From the NCBI GenBank assembly GCA_014825775.1, contig MVAQ01000076.1, positions 1 through 64,000 on the forward strand: 64,000 nucleotides of DNA, in the 5' to 3' direction. Source of the stretch: Krasilnikovozyma curviuscula. Taxonomy: Eukaryota > Basidiomycota > Tremellomycetes > Cystofilobasidiales > Mrakiaceae. The notes under the pieces were generated by a model. That model worked only from the letters and a program-made list of their open reading frames with translations. It was not told the origin of the DNA and did not search any database. Made by a program: the position numbers and the translations under genes. Below, one piece after another: positions 35,789 to 47,371 of this stretch (position 1 is the first letter of the stretch; each line of letters starts with the position of its first letter).

Positions 35789-36246
35789 CTATAAGGGAAT
35801 GTTGATTGGGATAGCTTGTGACAAGTTGCAGGTCAATCCGCTCGCAACTCAGTGGCTGCGTCTCGTAATCAATTAGTTTAGATTTCAGTCATTATTCGAA
35901 CCTCAGAAATTGAGATCTAAGAGATACGATGTATTCTAGGTATGATCCAAGTGGGCTCAAGATCCCCTCAAACCCTCCTCAAGTCCTTCTCAAGTCCTCC
36001 TCAAGCCCTCCTCAAGCCCCGCAAATCACATCGAGCACGGGTATGCAGAGCAACTGTGATGAGAGCTGGGCAAGTTGTTCTAGGTGCTAGATGGAGAAGA
36101 CTTGGCTTGATATCAGAACGATATAAAATGAGAAGCTGAGAGATGAAGCAAACGATTAGAGAATGGCAACGCAGTCTGAGATCAAGACTAGTCCAACATG
36201 ACATGACACCAACTCGCCATCACCGACAAACGACGACAAGCCGTTG
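35789..36246. other. Intergenic upstream of SNF4
   Basis: About 460 bp between two minus-strand genes. It contains the SNF4 promoter, and its most striking content is the short tandem repeat described separately. Confidence 0.45.
35962..36015 (+). repeat. Imperfect CTCCTCAAG tandem repeat
   Basis: About six imperfect copies of a 9-12 bp unit around CTCCTCAAG(T/C)C in direct order, in the SNF4 upstream region. On the minus strand this is a GAGGA-rich array, which could be a cis-element cluster or a simple repeat. Confidence 0.75.
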
Positions 36247-37356
36247 CTACGCCCTTCTTTCAACCTTAGCGGACCTTTTCTTCTTCTCTTCTGCTTTTCT
36301 CGCTGCATCATCCTTCTGTTTCTTCATGTCTGCTTTGTCCTTGTCTTTCTTGTTAGAGCTCGCCTGACGAGCAGCCTCTCGTTGCTGTTGAACTGCGTAC
36401 TGAACTTTTGCTGCATTGAGGTTCGGCGCTAGTAGTAGATCTGATAGGGAGTCCATGAAGAAGTAATGTCAGCATTCAAAACGTAAACGATCGCAACCAG
36501 CGACGAGGGTAACTAACCGCCGTCTTTCATCTGTTTCTTCCTCTTTGAGTTCTTCAGTTGTAAAAGGCGTAGTTCTTCCTCCAACTGAGCTGTTGAGACC
36601 TCCGGGCGGATACCTCTGGCAATGATGGCTGCCTCTTCTGGTCCTGGTCCACCTTCACGAGCGACAGGAGAGTCATCTTCAACCAAGGAGTATTGCTTCA
36701 AGAGCGCTAGTTTCCTGAGTCGAGTCTGTTCAGCTTCTTCCTCCGGTGTTAGCTCTTATGAGACGCACAAAATGAGAAAGTGTGAGTTTTTCGAAGGTGG
36801 AACGAGGAGAGTAGCGAAGCATTCAGCGACGCACTTTGAGAGCTCGATGACTTTCCTAAATTAGGACGAGGTTGTGCTTCTTCTTGTTCAGCTGCCAGTT
36901 TAGCTGCTTCATCGATCTTCTTCCATTCGTTGATGATGTTTGTGGCTGTTGAGTCTAGCTTGTCCTCCTGTAAGAAGAGCAGAAACCAACTAGCTGAGAC
37001 AGGTTTTCCAAGATAGGATAAATCATCAAGATGATGACGAGTAAACTAAACTCACCGCTAGCCCTTCACCTTCCAACATGCCTTTGAGAGCCTCTAACTT
37101 GTCCTCTTCCTCCAAATCTTCTCCGTCGACCAGCCTCGCCAGATATTCTATCTGACCTGGATCATCAGCCAGATCCTTTTGAATTCAAAAACAAAAACAA
37201 TAGGTCAGTTCGTTAGAACTTGCAACACAGAGGAAACTCGACGCAAAACTTGAGAGCGTTCGCAGCAACCAGCTAGAATATCAAACATTCCACTGTCAAA
37301 TGGAGAGTACTCACCAAGCTCTTGAACAAATCTGAGATATAGGCTTCCAAAGCCAT
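36247..37356 (-). CDS. CCDC43-like coiled-coil protein
   Basis: Homologue of the eukaryotic CCDC43 family, conserved from fungi to animals but without a firm function. The start reads MALEAYISDLFKSL at 37356. Further exons give YLARLVDGEDLEEEDKLEAL, ATNIINEWKKIDEAAKLAAE, LTPEEEAEQTRLRKLALLKQ and SDLLLAPNLNAAKVQ. The last part is a Lys/Ala/Glu-rich coiled coil (ARKAEEKKKRSAKVERRA) ending at 36247. The N-terminal helical region with ISDLFKSL and the central IINEW are family marks. Five or more exons; the small middle ones are placed by frame. It diverges from the IBTK-like gene with 585 bp between starts. Confidence 0.75.
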
Positions 37357-37941
37357 CTTGAGCACTCCCCACCTGCTTCTTGTTCTCGATGTCGTTAAGT
37401 GCACACTAAAGGCCGAAAAGACTTCCCGACAGGAAAAAAAATCCAGAAAAATTATTATTTCTAAGAAGTTCCTCTATCTCATCCAAAACAGGTTACTATA
37501 AGAAAAATGGCTATTCGTTGATGGGAAAAAATAAGCATAAATCGTTTGTTTATCGAGCGTGACGCAGTCAAGTCGATTTACAGATTACAGAGCGCGTCCT
37601 GTTCACACGTTCGAAGCTGGCGTCTCACTCCAACCATCTCAAACGGCTCAAACTCGTGAAAGGCTGTGCCTGGTTCTATCTGACTTAGTCACAGTCATTT
37701 ATATCAGTCATTCCTCTGGCATCTGGTGAATCCCTTATCTGGTCGACTCATCTCCAGAACCGGGACGGCAGCCAGCAGCAGAGCCATACGAGTCACTTCA
37801 GCTCGAGGAGAAAGCCGTCTACGAAAGGAATACAGTCCACTCTTGGATTGCACTTCCTTCGATAGATCCCCTAGTATCAGCCTGGTTTCAAAGTCTTCAT
37901 CTTGAGACTTTGAAAGCTGCGCTTGGTACTTCCTCTTGCTC
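37357..37941. promoter_or_regulatory. Shared promoter, CCDC43-like and IBTK-like genes
   Basis: 585 bp between two divergent starts, so both promoters must lie here. An A/T-rich patch occupies about 37430-37470. No TATA box is clear. Confidence 0.45.
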
Positions 37942-40900
37942 ATGAACCCTAATAACCCCCCGCTTCACACCTTGTTCCTCCTTGGTAATAAGAAGCAATT
38001 CAACCAGCTGCTCTTGAATGGGTCTGTGGTTTCAGCCGGCGGTGGAGCTGGTGGAATTGATCGATACGGAGGAGGTTCAAGTGGACCACGATCTTGGGGT
38101 CAAAACTTGAGCTCTCTGGCTCCTTCGATGGAGAAGATTGATCCCAATGCGAGGGACTCGTTTGGAAACACAGTCCTTCACATCGTAGCTTCTAGCTTGG
38201 CTCCAACATCCCTCACTTTTCTCCAGCTTTTACTTGCAACTCCCTCGGTCAATGTCAACCTCCAGGACCAGGAATCGGGATGGACTGCTCTTCACAGAGC
38301 GCTCTATATTGGCAATCTGGAAGTAGCTTTGATGTTGTTGAGGGAAAGGGAGAACCAGTTGGATCTCAGGATCAAGGACAACGAGGGATTGACTGCTTTC
38401 GATTTGTATAATTCATGTGTAGAGGGAGTGAGTGCCATTGGCTCAAAGCTGTAATTTTTTACAGAACCTTCTAATGCGCCTTGGTGATCTTTTCTGGTTC
38501 GAAATAGACCAATCCATTACCTGATGCAGTTCCAGACACACTCCTGACCTGGGGTACCAACAGAAACTCTGCGCTCGGCCATGGAGACGCTGGCGATCGA
38601 CTCTTCCCAGACAGTGTCACTTTCAACTTCGACATGCCACCAGAATCAAAAGAATCCCAACGAACGAAGTTTGAGAAGACGTTCATCAGGGAAGTCAAGA
38701 TGGGCAAACTTCACACAGGCGTCGTTACAAGCAACCCACACTCTAGAGTCTTCACTTGTGGATTCGGGTCCGGCGGGAGGTTAGGAAGGGCAACTCACAC
38801 GTCGTACTCTCTGTTCCCACTCCAAGCTCAGAACTTCACTGGCCCTATCCAGTCCATCGCTCTCGGTCAAGACCACACGCTCGTGTTGACAACATCTGGA
38901 GCAGTGTTTTCATTTGGAATGAATAGGAACGGTGTGCTAGGTTATCAGGCAGATAAAAATGAGAGAGGTGAAGAAGTTCAGACTACACCAAAGAGGGTTG
39001 TTGGGCCTCTGAAGAAAGAGCTGGTGAAAGGTGTCGCTGCGAGTAAAGTGGCCAGCGCTTGTTGGACGGACGAGTCTGTCTTTACATGGGGCATGAACGT
39101 GGGACAACTAGGTAAGCTACAGTGCTTTATCATTCGCTGTTTGTTCTCCTCGTGTCTAACAATTTTTCATCAGGCTATGATGTAACCGGCAACGGCTTGC
39201 AGACCACACCTCGAAAGGTGGCAGCTCTTCAACAGCCTGTGATAGGTCTGGCAATGTCGGTACGTAAACAAGAATTGATCTGTATTAGTTTTTATTTACT
39301 GAAACGCAGTATATGACCTCTAGGACTACGCTCTCGTCTGTCTATTGCCAACGTATGAAGTTCTAGCTTTCTACAATAACAGCCACTTCAAGATCACATT
39401 CCCATCGACTCAGCCATTCTTTTCTGAATCAGCTATCTACCGGCCGCCAGAGTTTCACAAAAGGTTGGATATCGTCAAAGTCACCAACGGCGGCGACACC
39501 TTCGGCTTCCTCACCAGCTTGGGCGATTGCTATACTCTTGCTCTTGGGAACCCTGATGATGAGGCTGTCGATGCTCATGGAAGTAGGACTGGTATGGCTG
39601 TCCTTAAACCTCAAAGAGTGTGGGCTCTTAGAAAACGGTTCACGGCGGTGAGAGATGTTGCCCTGGGTTCTGACGGATGTGAGTAATCATCTTTCCAGCA
39701 CTTCGCAACTCCTTCGATGTCTATTATCTTACTGAGTGCATAATCTCGCTCAGCCGTAATTCTCTGTACCAACTCTGGCCATGTGTTCATCCGCACCAAA
39801 AACATCAAACTTCCTCCCATCGATGGCCACACCAAAGGTCCCACTTGGCAGTCTTCCTCCTCCAAATCCAGTAAAACTTTCAAATTTCAGCGTATTCCCT
39901 ACCTCCAACGAATTGTTCAAGTCTCCGCAAACGATTCAGGCGCCTTTGCTGCTCTCAGAGTCGACGCACTCCCTCGTAAAATTGATTTGTTCGGCAACAC
40001 CGTTGCAGAGGACTTATTCAATCTCCAGCCCCATATCCGTTGGCTCTTGGCAGACGAGAGAGGGTTTATGTCGATGGATGATGGTGATGATAGGAGGTCT
40101 GTTAAGTCGGATGACGATGGAGATGTTGAGGATCCAAAGGCGATTGATCATGACATCAAAGTGGCCACCCAGTTTTCGGACATTATCTCTCTTTGGAAGG
40201 AGATTGCTGGATCTGGTAACGGTAGCCAATCAGCGTCGAAGGCTGGTTTGTTGGGTGTCGCAGGAAGCAATATCCTTATCAATGCCGGAGGACCCGAAGA
40301 CGTACCAGCTCATTCCTTCATCCTTGCGGCCAGAAGTCCAGTCTTCAAGGAACTCCTCTCTTCTTGTCCATCTGCAGCTCCAGTGTCAACAGGCGGTGTG
40401 TCTCTAACGATAACCACCGGTGGAGTCAAACGAATTATTCTCCCAACCTCACAGCACATGACCATCCTCCTGCTGTTGCAGTTCTGCTACAGTGACAACA
40501 TCGCAGCAGTTTGGGACTCTCGTGTAATTTCCCAGGTGCCTTCACTAAGCCTATCCATCAAACTTGAGTTGAGAGGACTTGCTGAACTTCTTCAGCTTCC
40601 CACCTTGGCTTCAGTCTTATCTCTCGCAGCCAAAGCCACTCCCTTACCGACACTCTCTCGCGACATTGCGGCGGCATTTGACGCTACTCAGTCATTCCTC
40701 AAGTCACCTACTATTATCTCACCATTTGCACCTGATGTCATCATTCAGCTCGCAGACCGAGACGTCGCTTGTCACTCATGTGTCCTATTGGCTCGTTCTC
40801 AATTCTTTGCTGCGATGTTCATCGACGATGACTGGACAGCAGAGCGTTGGGTGAACGGAATCATTACCATCAACATGAAGCATATGAAGTGGAGGATCAT

Positions 40901-42891
40901 GAGATTGGTGTTCCGATTCCTGTACGAAGGCGCGGACACCAATCTCCTTGATTACTTTCATCAGGAGTCGGTCGATCTCTTCATCGACTTCGCTTTTGAT
41001 GTCCTCAGTACGGCCACTGAACTACTTTTGGACAGACTGGTCCTCATCTGCTCTGCAATTATTATCAAGCACGTCACCATATACAACGTCGTGTCTCTTG
41101 TCAGTGAAGCGGTTCACTACAATGCGAATCAGCTGGCAGAATCCCTTATGGGCTACATCATTCAGAATATGGAAACAATGCTGGAAAGCCATTTGTTGGA
41201 TGATATGCCGGAGGACTCCATCACTAAGCTGTCAACCTTCATTCGAGGAAGGCAAACGATGAAGCTCCCGACGTCAAGACAGAATATACTCGTAAAGGCA
41301 GCTATGGAGCGACAGAAGGAATGGCTTAGTGTTCAGGACTTCCCTAGGTTGATGAATCGTCTCAAGTTGCCCAGATCACCGAAGTTGTCACCCATCGACC
41401 CGCCGATAAGAGCAACTTCCGACACACCAAGGCGTCCAAGTATGTCTCAACTGGCCATGTCCTCTACCACCCTTAGCCCCCTTATAAAACCTCAAGTCTC
41501 TGTGAATAGCAAAGACGACGACGCGATCTTTGCGATGGATGAGGAGGACGAATTAGCTGCGGAGCTAGACTCACTCACTTTCAGTCTTCCAAAGTCTGTG
41601 TCTAGAGGACCCTCACCAATCCCACCAGCGCGGTCAACGGAGTCTCCAGTTCTAGATCCTGGAAGTCCACCAGCTCCTGCTTGGAAATCCACTAATACCT
41701 CCCCGTAAGTGAAAGCCTTCCCTCTGGAGTTGCGCCTCTCTGACCAGAGTTTTTTCCAACATTCGTCGTATTTATAGGGCTGTGGACATGCGTAGTATTA
41801 TGCAAGAAGCTGCATCGGGCTCTAGACTGTCAGGGTCCAAACAAGCTGTCAATGCAATACCTTCATCAGACTCGCCTTTCACTCCCGTCAAGTTGTCGCA
41901 AAAGGAACGTCGTAAAGCACAAGTCCCTCTTACTGCCTCTTCTCCAACCACCATTCCTACAAACTCTTCTACATCTCCTGCATCTACACCTTGGAAACTT
42001 CCTTCAAACCTCACTTCCAATCCGCCGCCTTTATCATCTTCACCGTCAGGCAACACGTCGCGGCCCTTGCTCTCGACTTCCGCCTCTCGACCTACCTCTC
42101 TCAAAAGTCCTATGACAAAAAATCTTGCATTCCCTGGATTAGGCGTCACTCCAGCTCGCGCAGCTTCACCTCAACTCGTCAACCCCCTGCCGCCAAATTA
42201 TGCGTCTGGCCGTGTCATCACTCCGACGCGTTCAACTGGCTCTTCTAGTACTACAAGGAAAGGGTCATCTGATGCTGCTTGGGTCACGCCAACCTTCACC
42301 GCTCCTCCACCCTTGCCTTCATCACCTGCGTCGGCATCCACATCTTTCGCACATATTCAGATGCAACAGAAAGCAGTCAACGACGCAATGCATCGTCCTG
42401 TTAAGTCTATGAAGGAAATTCAAGCAGAAGAAGAAGCTAAGATTGAGGCTGACAAAGAAGAAGCCCAGTTCCTTCTCTGGTGGAAGGAAGAGGAAGAGAG
42501 AATGAAGAACTCTGGCGGTGTTTCATCTCGAGGTGGTGGAAGCGGTAGCAAAGGGAAAGGTAAAAGGAAACCTTTCCCTTCCGGTGGCCCTTCTGCTATT
42601 GGGCCCTCTGCTTCGACATCTGAAGCTGCTTCTGGAGCCAAGACTGGTGGTACTCGCGGCGGCAAAGGGATCAGCAGGGGAGGTATGTCTCAAGGAATAA
42701 AACGAACTTCGCTTCCAGAAGACGCAGCCCCAACCAACACGAACATCAAAGCCCCTATATCTGGCGGAAGTAGTGCTGGTCGTGGTGGTGGAACAGGAAG
42801 TTTAGGTCGAAGCCAGAATCAGCTTGTTCGAGGTGGAGCTAGCAGAGGTAGAGGCCGACCTGCTAATGCTCCACCCATGGCATCCGTATAA
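37942..42891 (+). CDS. IBTK-like ankyrin-RCC1-BTB protein
   Basis: Large protein with the layout of human IBTK and fission yeast relatives, which act as substrate adaptors for Cullin-3 ubiquitin ligases. Six exons (37942-38427, 38508-39111, 39174-39259, 39324-39678, 39754-41704, 41778-42891) sum to 4596 nt, giving 1531 residues. Order: ankyrin repeats (DPNARDSFGNTVLHIVASS, ESGWTALHRALYIGNLEVAL), an RCC1-type propeller (LTWGTNRNSALGHGD, VFTCGFGSGGRLGR, VFSFGMNRNGVLGY), two BTB domains (EDVPAHSFILAARSPVFKEL, and PDVIIQLADRDVACHSCVLL), then a long disordered tail. Within the tail, MKEIQAEEEAKIEADKEEAQ followed by FLLWWKEEEERM resembles the conserved C-terminal helix of the family. It ends in Gly/Ser/Arg-rich repeats of the RGG type. 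This is the longest gene in the window and has few introns for its size. Confidence 0.9.
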
Positions 42892-43083
42892 CTCATCTAT
42901 AAGTTCGCCTGTTTTATTAGATGAATGTGTGAATACTACATGTTGTATGTCTAGCCTGAATAGTCGTAATAGATCCTTATTAGATCATATTTGATGTTTC
43001 GCAGCATTGCAAGCCAATGACAAGTCTGTCTTGCATCTCATAAGGGTTTTGGAAACGAAGGTGGGTTTCATTCGGAAAGTAAA

Positions 43084-46000
43084 TCACACAATGAACCAGA
43101 GTTTCTGGTCTTTGATGATGTCCTGCCAAGGTCTCTCACTTCTCCAGGCTTCCTGCACAACCGCCTGAACCAGAACAAGTTGTTGACCAGCTTCAATTTG
43201 GTACGATTGAATAAGGGAGAGGAACCAGTCACGGTTGGGTCCAACACACGCTGCGCCAGCACTGTCAAAGATCACAAGAGATGAATTTAGCATGGCGAGA
43301 TGTCGGAACAACAGAAGGAAGGTCACTCACATGAGTAAAGGCCAACCGTACCATACAAAGAATTTTCTCGCTGAGCTCTCGGCACAGATCTCCAGTACAG
43401 AACTCACTGCTTGTGAAACGGTCTCGTCGTCTGCTGAAACGTCGAAAACGTTTCGGAGTAGGTGGATCTCCATAGCATATCTCCAACTGCAGAAATAAAC
43501 CTCAGTTAGATATGGAGTCTGTTCATTCAAAGGAAAGATTGCGTGACTCACGCAAGATCACCGCACTGGACCCTAGGGTGAGATCTTGGCTTGCAATTGA
43601 GCGTTTGTTTCCAGATGTTAATCTCAGCTTTGAGGGCTTCGCCTTCCGCCATGTACTGTTCTTTACCGTCCTTTGCCTGTCTTGACTGAGAGACAAGACC
43701 AGAGACCTGTAACGAACGAGTGCTCTGCTCAGTTTCCCAGAAAGATAGGTTTTCTTAGGGGGACCTATCATTCAACTTACTCTGGCGATCAAGTCAGCAA
43801 TCCCCCTTGAAAACCCGAAGGCATTTTCGACGCTCTCCCACTCCTGTTCCGAGTTACCCCACTCTCCAACCTCGTACCACCACGAAGACCAGCCATTACC
43901 AATGAGCTTGGGGCTTGTTTCTGTAGAGAGCGACGCGGCAATCTCTCTAACGGTGAGCTGTTCAAGCAAGAACCTCGTCCTCGACTTGTTTGAGCTCGTC
44001 TCCAACATCTGAGCAGGCCCACCTTCTCGAATTACCAACGAGCACGCAAGGTCAACCCCACGCTGCCAGTTCAAGTCGCATGCGAGGATGTCGCGCGACA
44101 TCAGGCTGATGAGGGCCGCCAGTACGCACTCGACCTCGTCCCTCGTCCTCAAGCCTGTGCGGGTGATGAGTGACTCGGACAGGATCTCGTCCAGTGCCTG
44201 TTGCTTCAGATCGTTTGATAGAACCGCCATCTCGGGCGACTGCTTCAGCCAGCTCAGGTGGATCGCACTGACGGATAGCAAGGCTGTGAAGGTAAACGAA
44301 CAAGACGCTCGGGGCAGACTTCGTAGAGCTCCACCCCCGTCGGCTACACTGCGCTCGTATAATTCCACTTGGGTGGGTCGTTCGTTTCTGAAAAGCTGCT
44401 TTTCGAGGACCGCTGGTAGGTGGATAGTTTTCCAAGGGCTCTTCTCCGGCTCGATCCCGTTACTACAAGTAAAAACATTGATCGAAGGGACATTACTACG
44501 TGTATCAGTTTTCCAAGTTGAATCGACGAGAAGAATAAGTGATGAATGTGAAGACTAACCCGAGAGCCAGGAGGGTTTTGATGCCAGAAGTGAGGTAATG
44601 ATGTAAGAGGAAGCGATGTTCTGTCCTGGGTAGGAGGGAAACCAGGACGTCTGGAGTCGAATACATTGTTAGGCGGTTGAGGAGCTCTGATGGAATCTGC
44701 GGTGGAGAAGGTGAGCGATAGTTCGTTGTTGGCTGGACCGGTGGGAAGAACGAACCGTTGCCGCCGCCGATATTGGGGGAGGAGGCCGCCGTGGATGACA
44801 TGCCACCAAAGAAAGTCGCTGCCTGCTGCTGGTTCGTCGACGCGAGTAATTGCGTTTGGTAGTCATACAGACTACCTGGGCTGCGAGTCGACTGGCCGGT
44901 TAGATGGGTTGGGTAGTTAGAGTACGGCGCAAGGGAAGATGAAGATAGGCTTCCTGCTTGCGGCTGATGAAGCTGCTGGGAACTACTGCCGAGGTCTTGC
45001 TGTTGGTTTTGGGCTTCGGATGGTAAAGGGGATTGTGATGACGAGTCATCTTCATCCTTCTTTTCAGTCTCGTCTGCAGCGGCCGACGACTTGGGTTTCG
45101 AAGTCTTTTCTTTCAGGGGGTGGTGCTTGAGGGCTGCTTTGGCGGCTCTAATTCAGACGGCAGGCGAGATAAGCCCGTGACTTCTACAGGTATAGCAGTG
45201 CAGAAGCTTACTTGGCTTGAACATGTGGTAATGCCTCTCTCCTGAGGGACAGATCGTATACGCAGCTGCAAAGAGAAACACGATGACGATCGCCATCAAT
45301 CAAACTTCTCACAACTCGCAGAGCTCGAAAGACTCACTTTCGGCCTCCCTTCTCACATTTCCCACATTTGGGGTACTGCTGGTCGCACTGGAGACCATTA
45401 AAGGGGAAGATCAGAGACAAAGGCACAGTGAGGAAAGATGATTTGTCAGACGGGCTATGGCGCAACACGGATGACCCAAGCAAGCGCAATACGTGCCTTG
45501 ACTTTACGAGCTTTACAAGTCAAGCAAGCGTGGATACCCCTACACCTATACGCCCGTTTCTTTTTTGCCTCGCCGGCTTGAGAGGCCGCGGCAGCCGTCG
45601 TTGAAAGCGACGCTGTCGAAGATCCTGCCGCCGCAGGAGAGGCAGACGAGCGCTGGTCGATCTGCGAAGCTAGAAGCGACATTCCAGAGGACTGGAGTCG
45701 CTGGCTGGCACTGGTGCTTGGTCTCGAGGAGTTGGACTCGGCAGGCGAATGCGGCTGTTGTGCGTGTTGCTGCTGCTGCTGCTGCTGCTGCTGGTGGTGG
45801 GGCTGGAACTCGGAATGCGACTGATCGAGCTCAGTGAATCTGCTCAGATGCTGCTGCTGCTGGGGCATCTGCATCCCAAACGGCTGTGAGGGCGGTGGGA
45901 AGCCAGGGAAGAAGTTGGCGGCCAGCTGGGTGGGGGTGATGTTGGGCAGGAAGGGAAACGCTGGAGACGAGGACGACGAGGCAGAGCTCTGGCCCTGGCC

Positions 46001-46111
46001 CTGTTGCAGGTGCTGAGCGGACTGCTGGCCACCGCCAAAGTAGTTTGTCGGTGGTGGGAAGAACGAGTGCGTGCTGTCGGGTCTCCAGTCGCCGTAGTTG
46101 TTGCCCGACAT
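43084..46111 (-). CDS. Zn2Cys6 transcription factor
   Basis: Fungal binuclear zinc-cluster regulator. The N-terminal ~170 residues are Gln/Ser/Pro-rich with a run of nine or more Gln (CAG-encoded, about 45768-45792). The zinc cluster is split by introns: RCRGIHACLTCKARKVK, then CDQQYPKCGKCEKGGR, then CVYDLSLRREALPHVQAK; six Cys in the Cx2Cx6C...Cx2Cx6C order. A Ser/Gln-rich linker follows, then a helical regulatory domain (PDVLVSLLPRTEHRFLLHHY, LLSVSAIHLSWLKQ, CVLAALISLMSRDILACDLN, FLLEQLTVREIAASLSTE) of the fungal-specific transcription factor type. It ends with KDQKLWFIV at 43084. The target genes are unknown; no neighbour looks like an obvious regulon. The exon that completes the last cluster Cys begins in the middle of a codon, consistent with frame. 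Confidence 0.87.
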
Positions 46112-47371
46112 CGTTACTAGGTTGGAACTTTGAGTTGGGCAAGGGGCGACGGTTGGGCAGCTGCAAAAACGAAAACGTCAACAGGGAAAAACCTCCCTCT
46201 CGTTCGCAATCCCCTGAGTCTTCCTTCCGTCCCACGGAGTTTCAATCTTGTTAGACTCAGGTTGTGGTCGAGAGAAAAAAAAAGGCGCAGTTTCGTTTCC
46301 GCTTGCTGTTAGCCGCTCGCCCGTGCTCACCCACCAGAGATCGCCTTGTTTACATCTGTCCCCAACGCATCCCTGGTGCTCTACTTGCTTTCTTTCAGCG
46401 AAACGCTCCCAATTACCAGTGTTTATCTGATTCTGCAGAGATTTGGGACGTCTCCAGGGCTCGAAAGCGTTGGGGCGAGCGCTGCAGAAAATTTCTCGTC
46501 TCGAAGGGCGAAGGGAGCAAATCGAGCGAACCCTCTCAAACTCCGCCGGAGCAGTGCAAGTGCACAATATCTACCACTGTTGTGATCCTTAATGAAAGCC
46601 GATACGTAGCCGATGCACGTATTGCGACATGATCGTCATGCGCACCCATCGCATCGCGTCTTGCCCTTGGTGATTCCAATAAACCGTAAACACAGACAGG
46701 GCTGCCTCCTCTACAACGCGCTCGCTGGCACTGCTCTCTCTCCCTCTCTTGTTGGTAGAAATGGTAGAGGATTCCGTGTGAGCGCTCTTCAAAGTCTATA
46801 AATAAAAATCTCATGAAAAGGTCGTTTGTTTACATACAGATGTTGTCATTCTCAAACGCGCCCAAGCAGGTTCGTGGAGTACCCCACGGCAGTTGCACTG
46901 TGTCTATTTTCTTTCTTCCCTCTCACCAATAAGCTTTTTGAATTCATCCCCCTATAGCTCTTCTGGTGAGCGATGGGCTACACTGAGGTCGACGTGGTTG
47001 CAGCGGCGGATTGCCGGTTGATTTCTGTCCGACGCTGCACCGAGTTATGTTAGTTCAAATGACAGGGAAAACGTTTTGAGAGTAAGAAAGGGAGCTTGTT
47101 GCTCAAAAGGGTGTCTGGTCATTCTAGTGGGTTATTGAGAGACGTGACTGTAGTCTTACATGTACAGGAATCATCGAGTCGTTCGAAGTCGGTCAAATCA
47201 ATACAGAGAGATGAAAGGATACAGGAGAGGTCATGAATACGGAAAAACATATGACATTTTGTGGGTTGATCGTTAGCAAATTGAATGTAATGTACAATTG
47301 GGATTTGGGACAAGACGACAAGAAAAAAGGTGAGAAAGGAAAACAGTGTTTTGATTTGAGAGCCGCTCTCC
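46112..47371. other. Intergenic upstream of the Zn2Cys6 gene
   Basis: About 1.26 kb holding the Zn2Cys6 promoter and leader and the DM9 gene 3' end. Many short open frames on both strands, none with support. Regulators of this class often have long leaders with small upstream frames; that is a guess here. Confidence 0.45.

Noticed and set aside
35962..36015. CRISPR-like array
   Set aside because: Units are contiguous and too short, with no spacers, in a eukaryotic genome; it is a simple tandem repeat.
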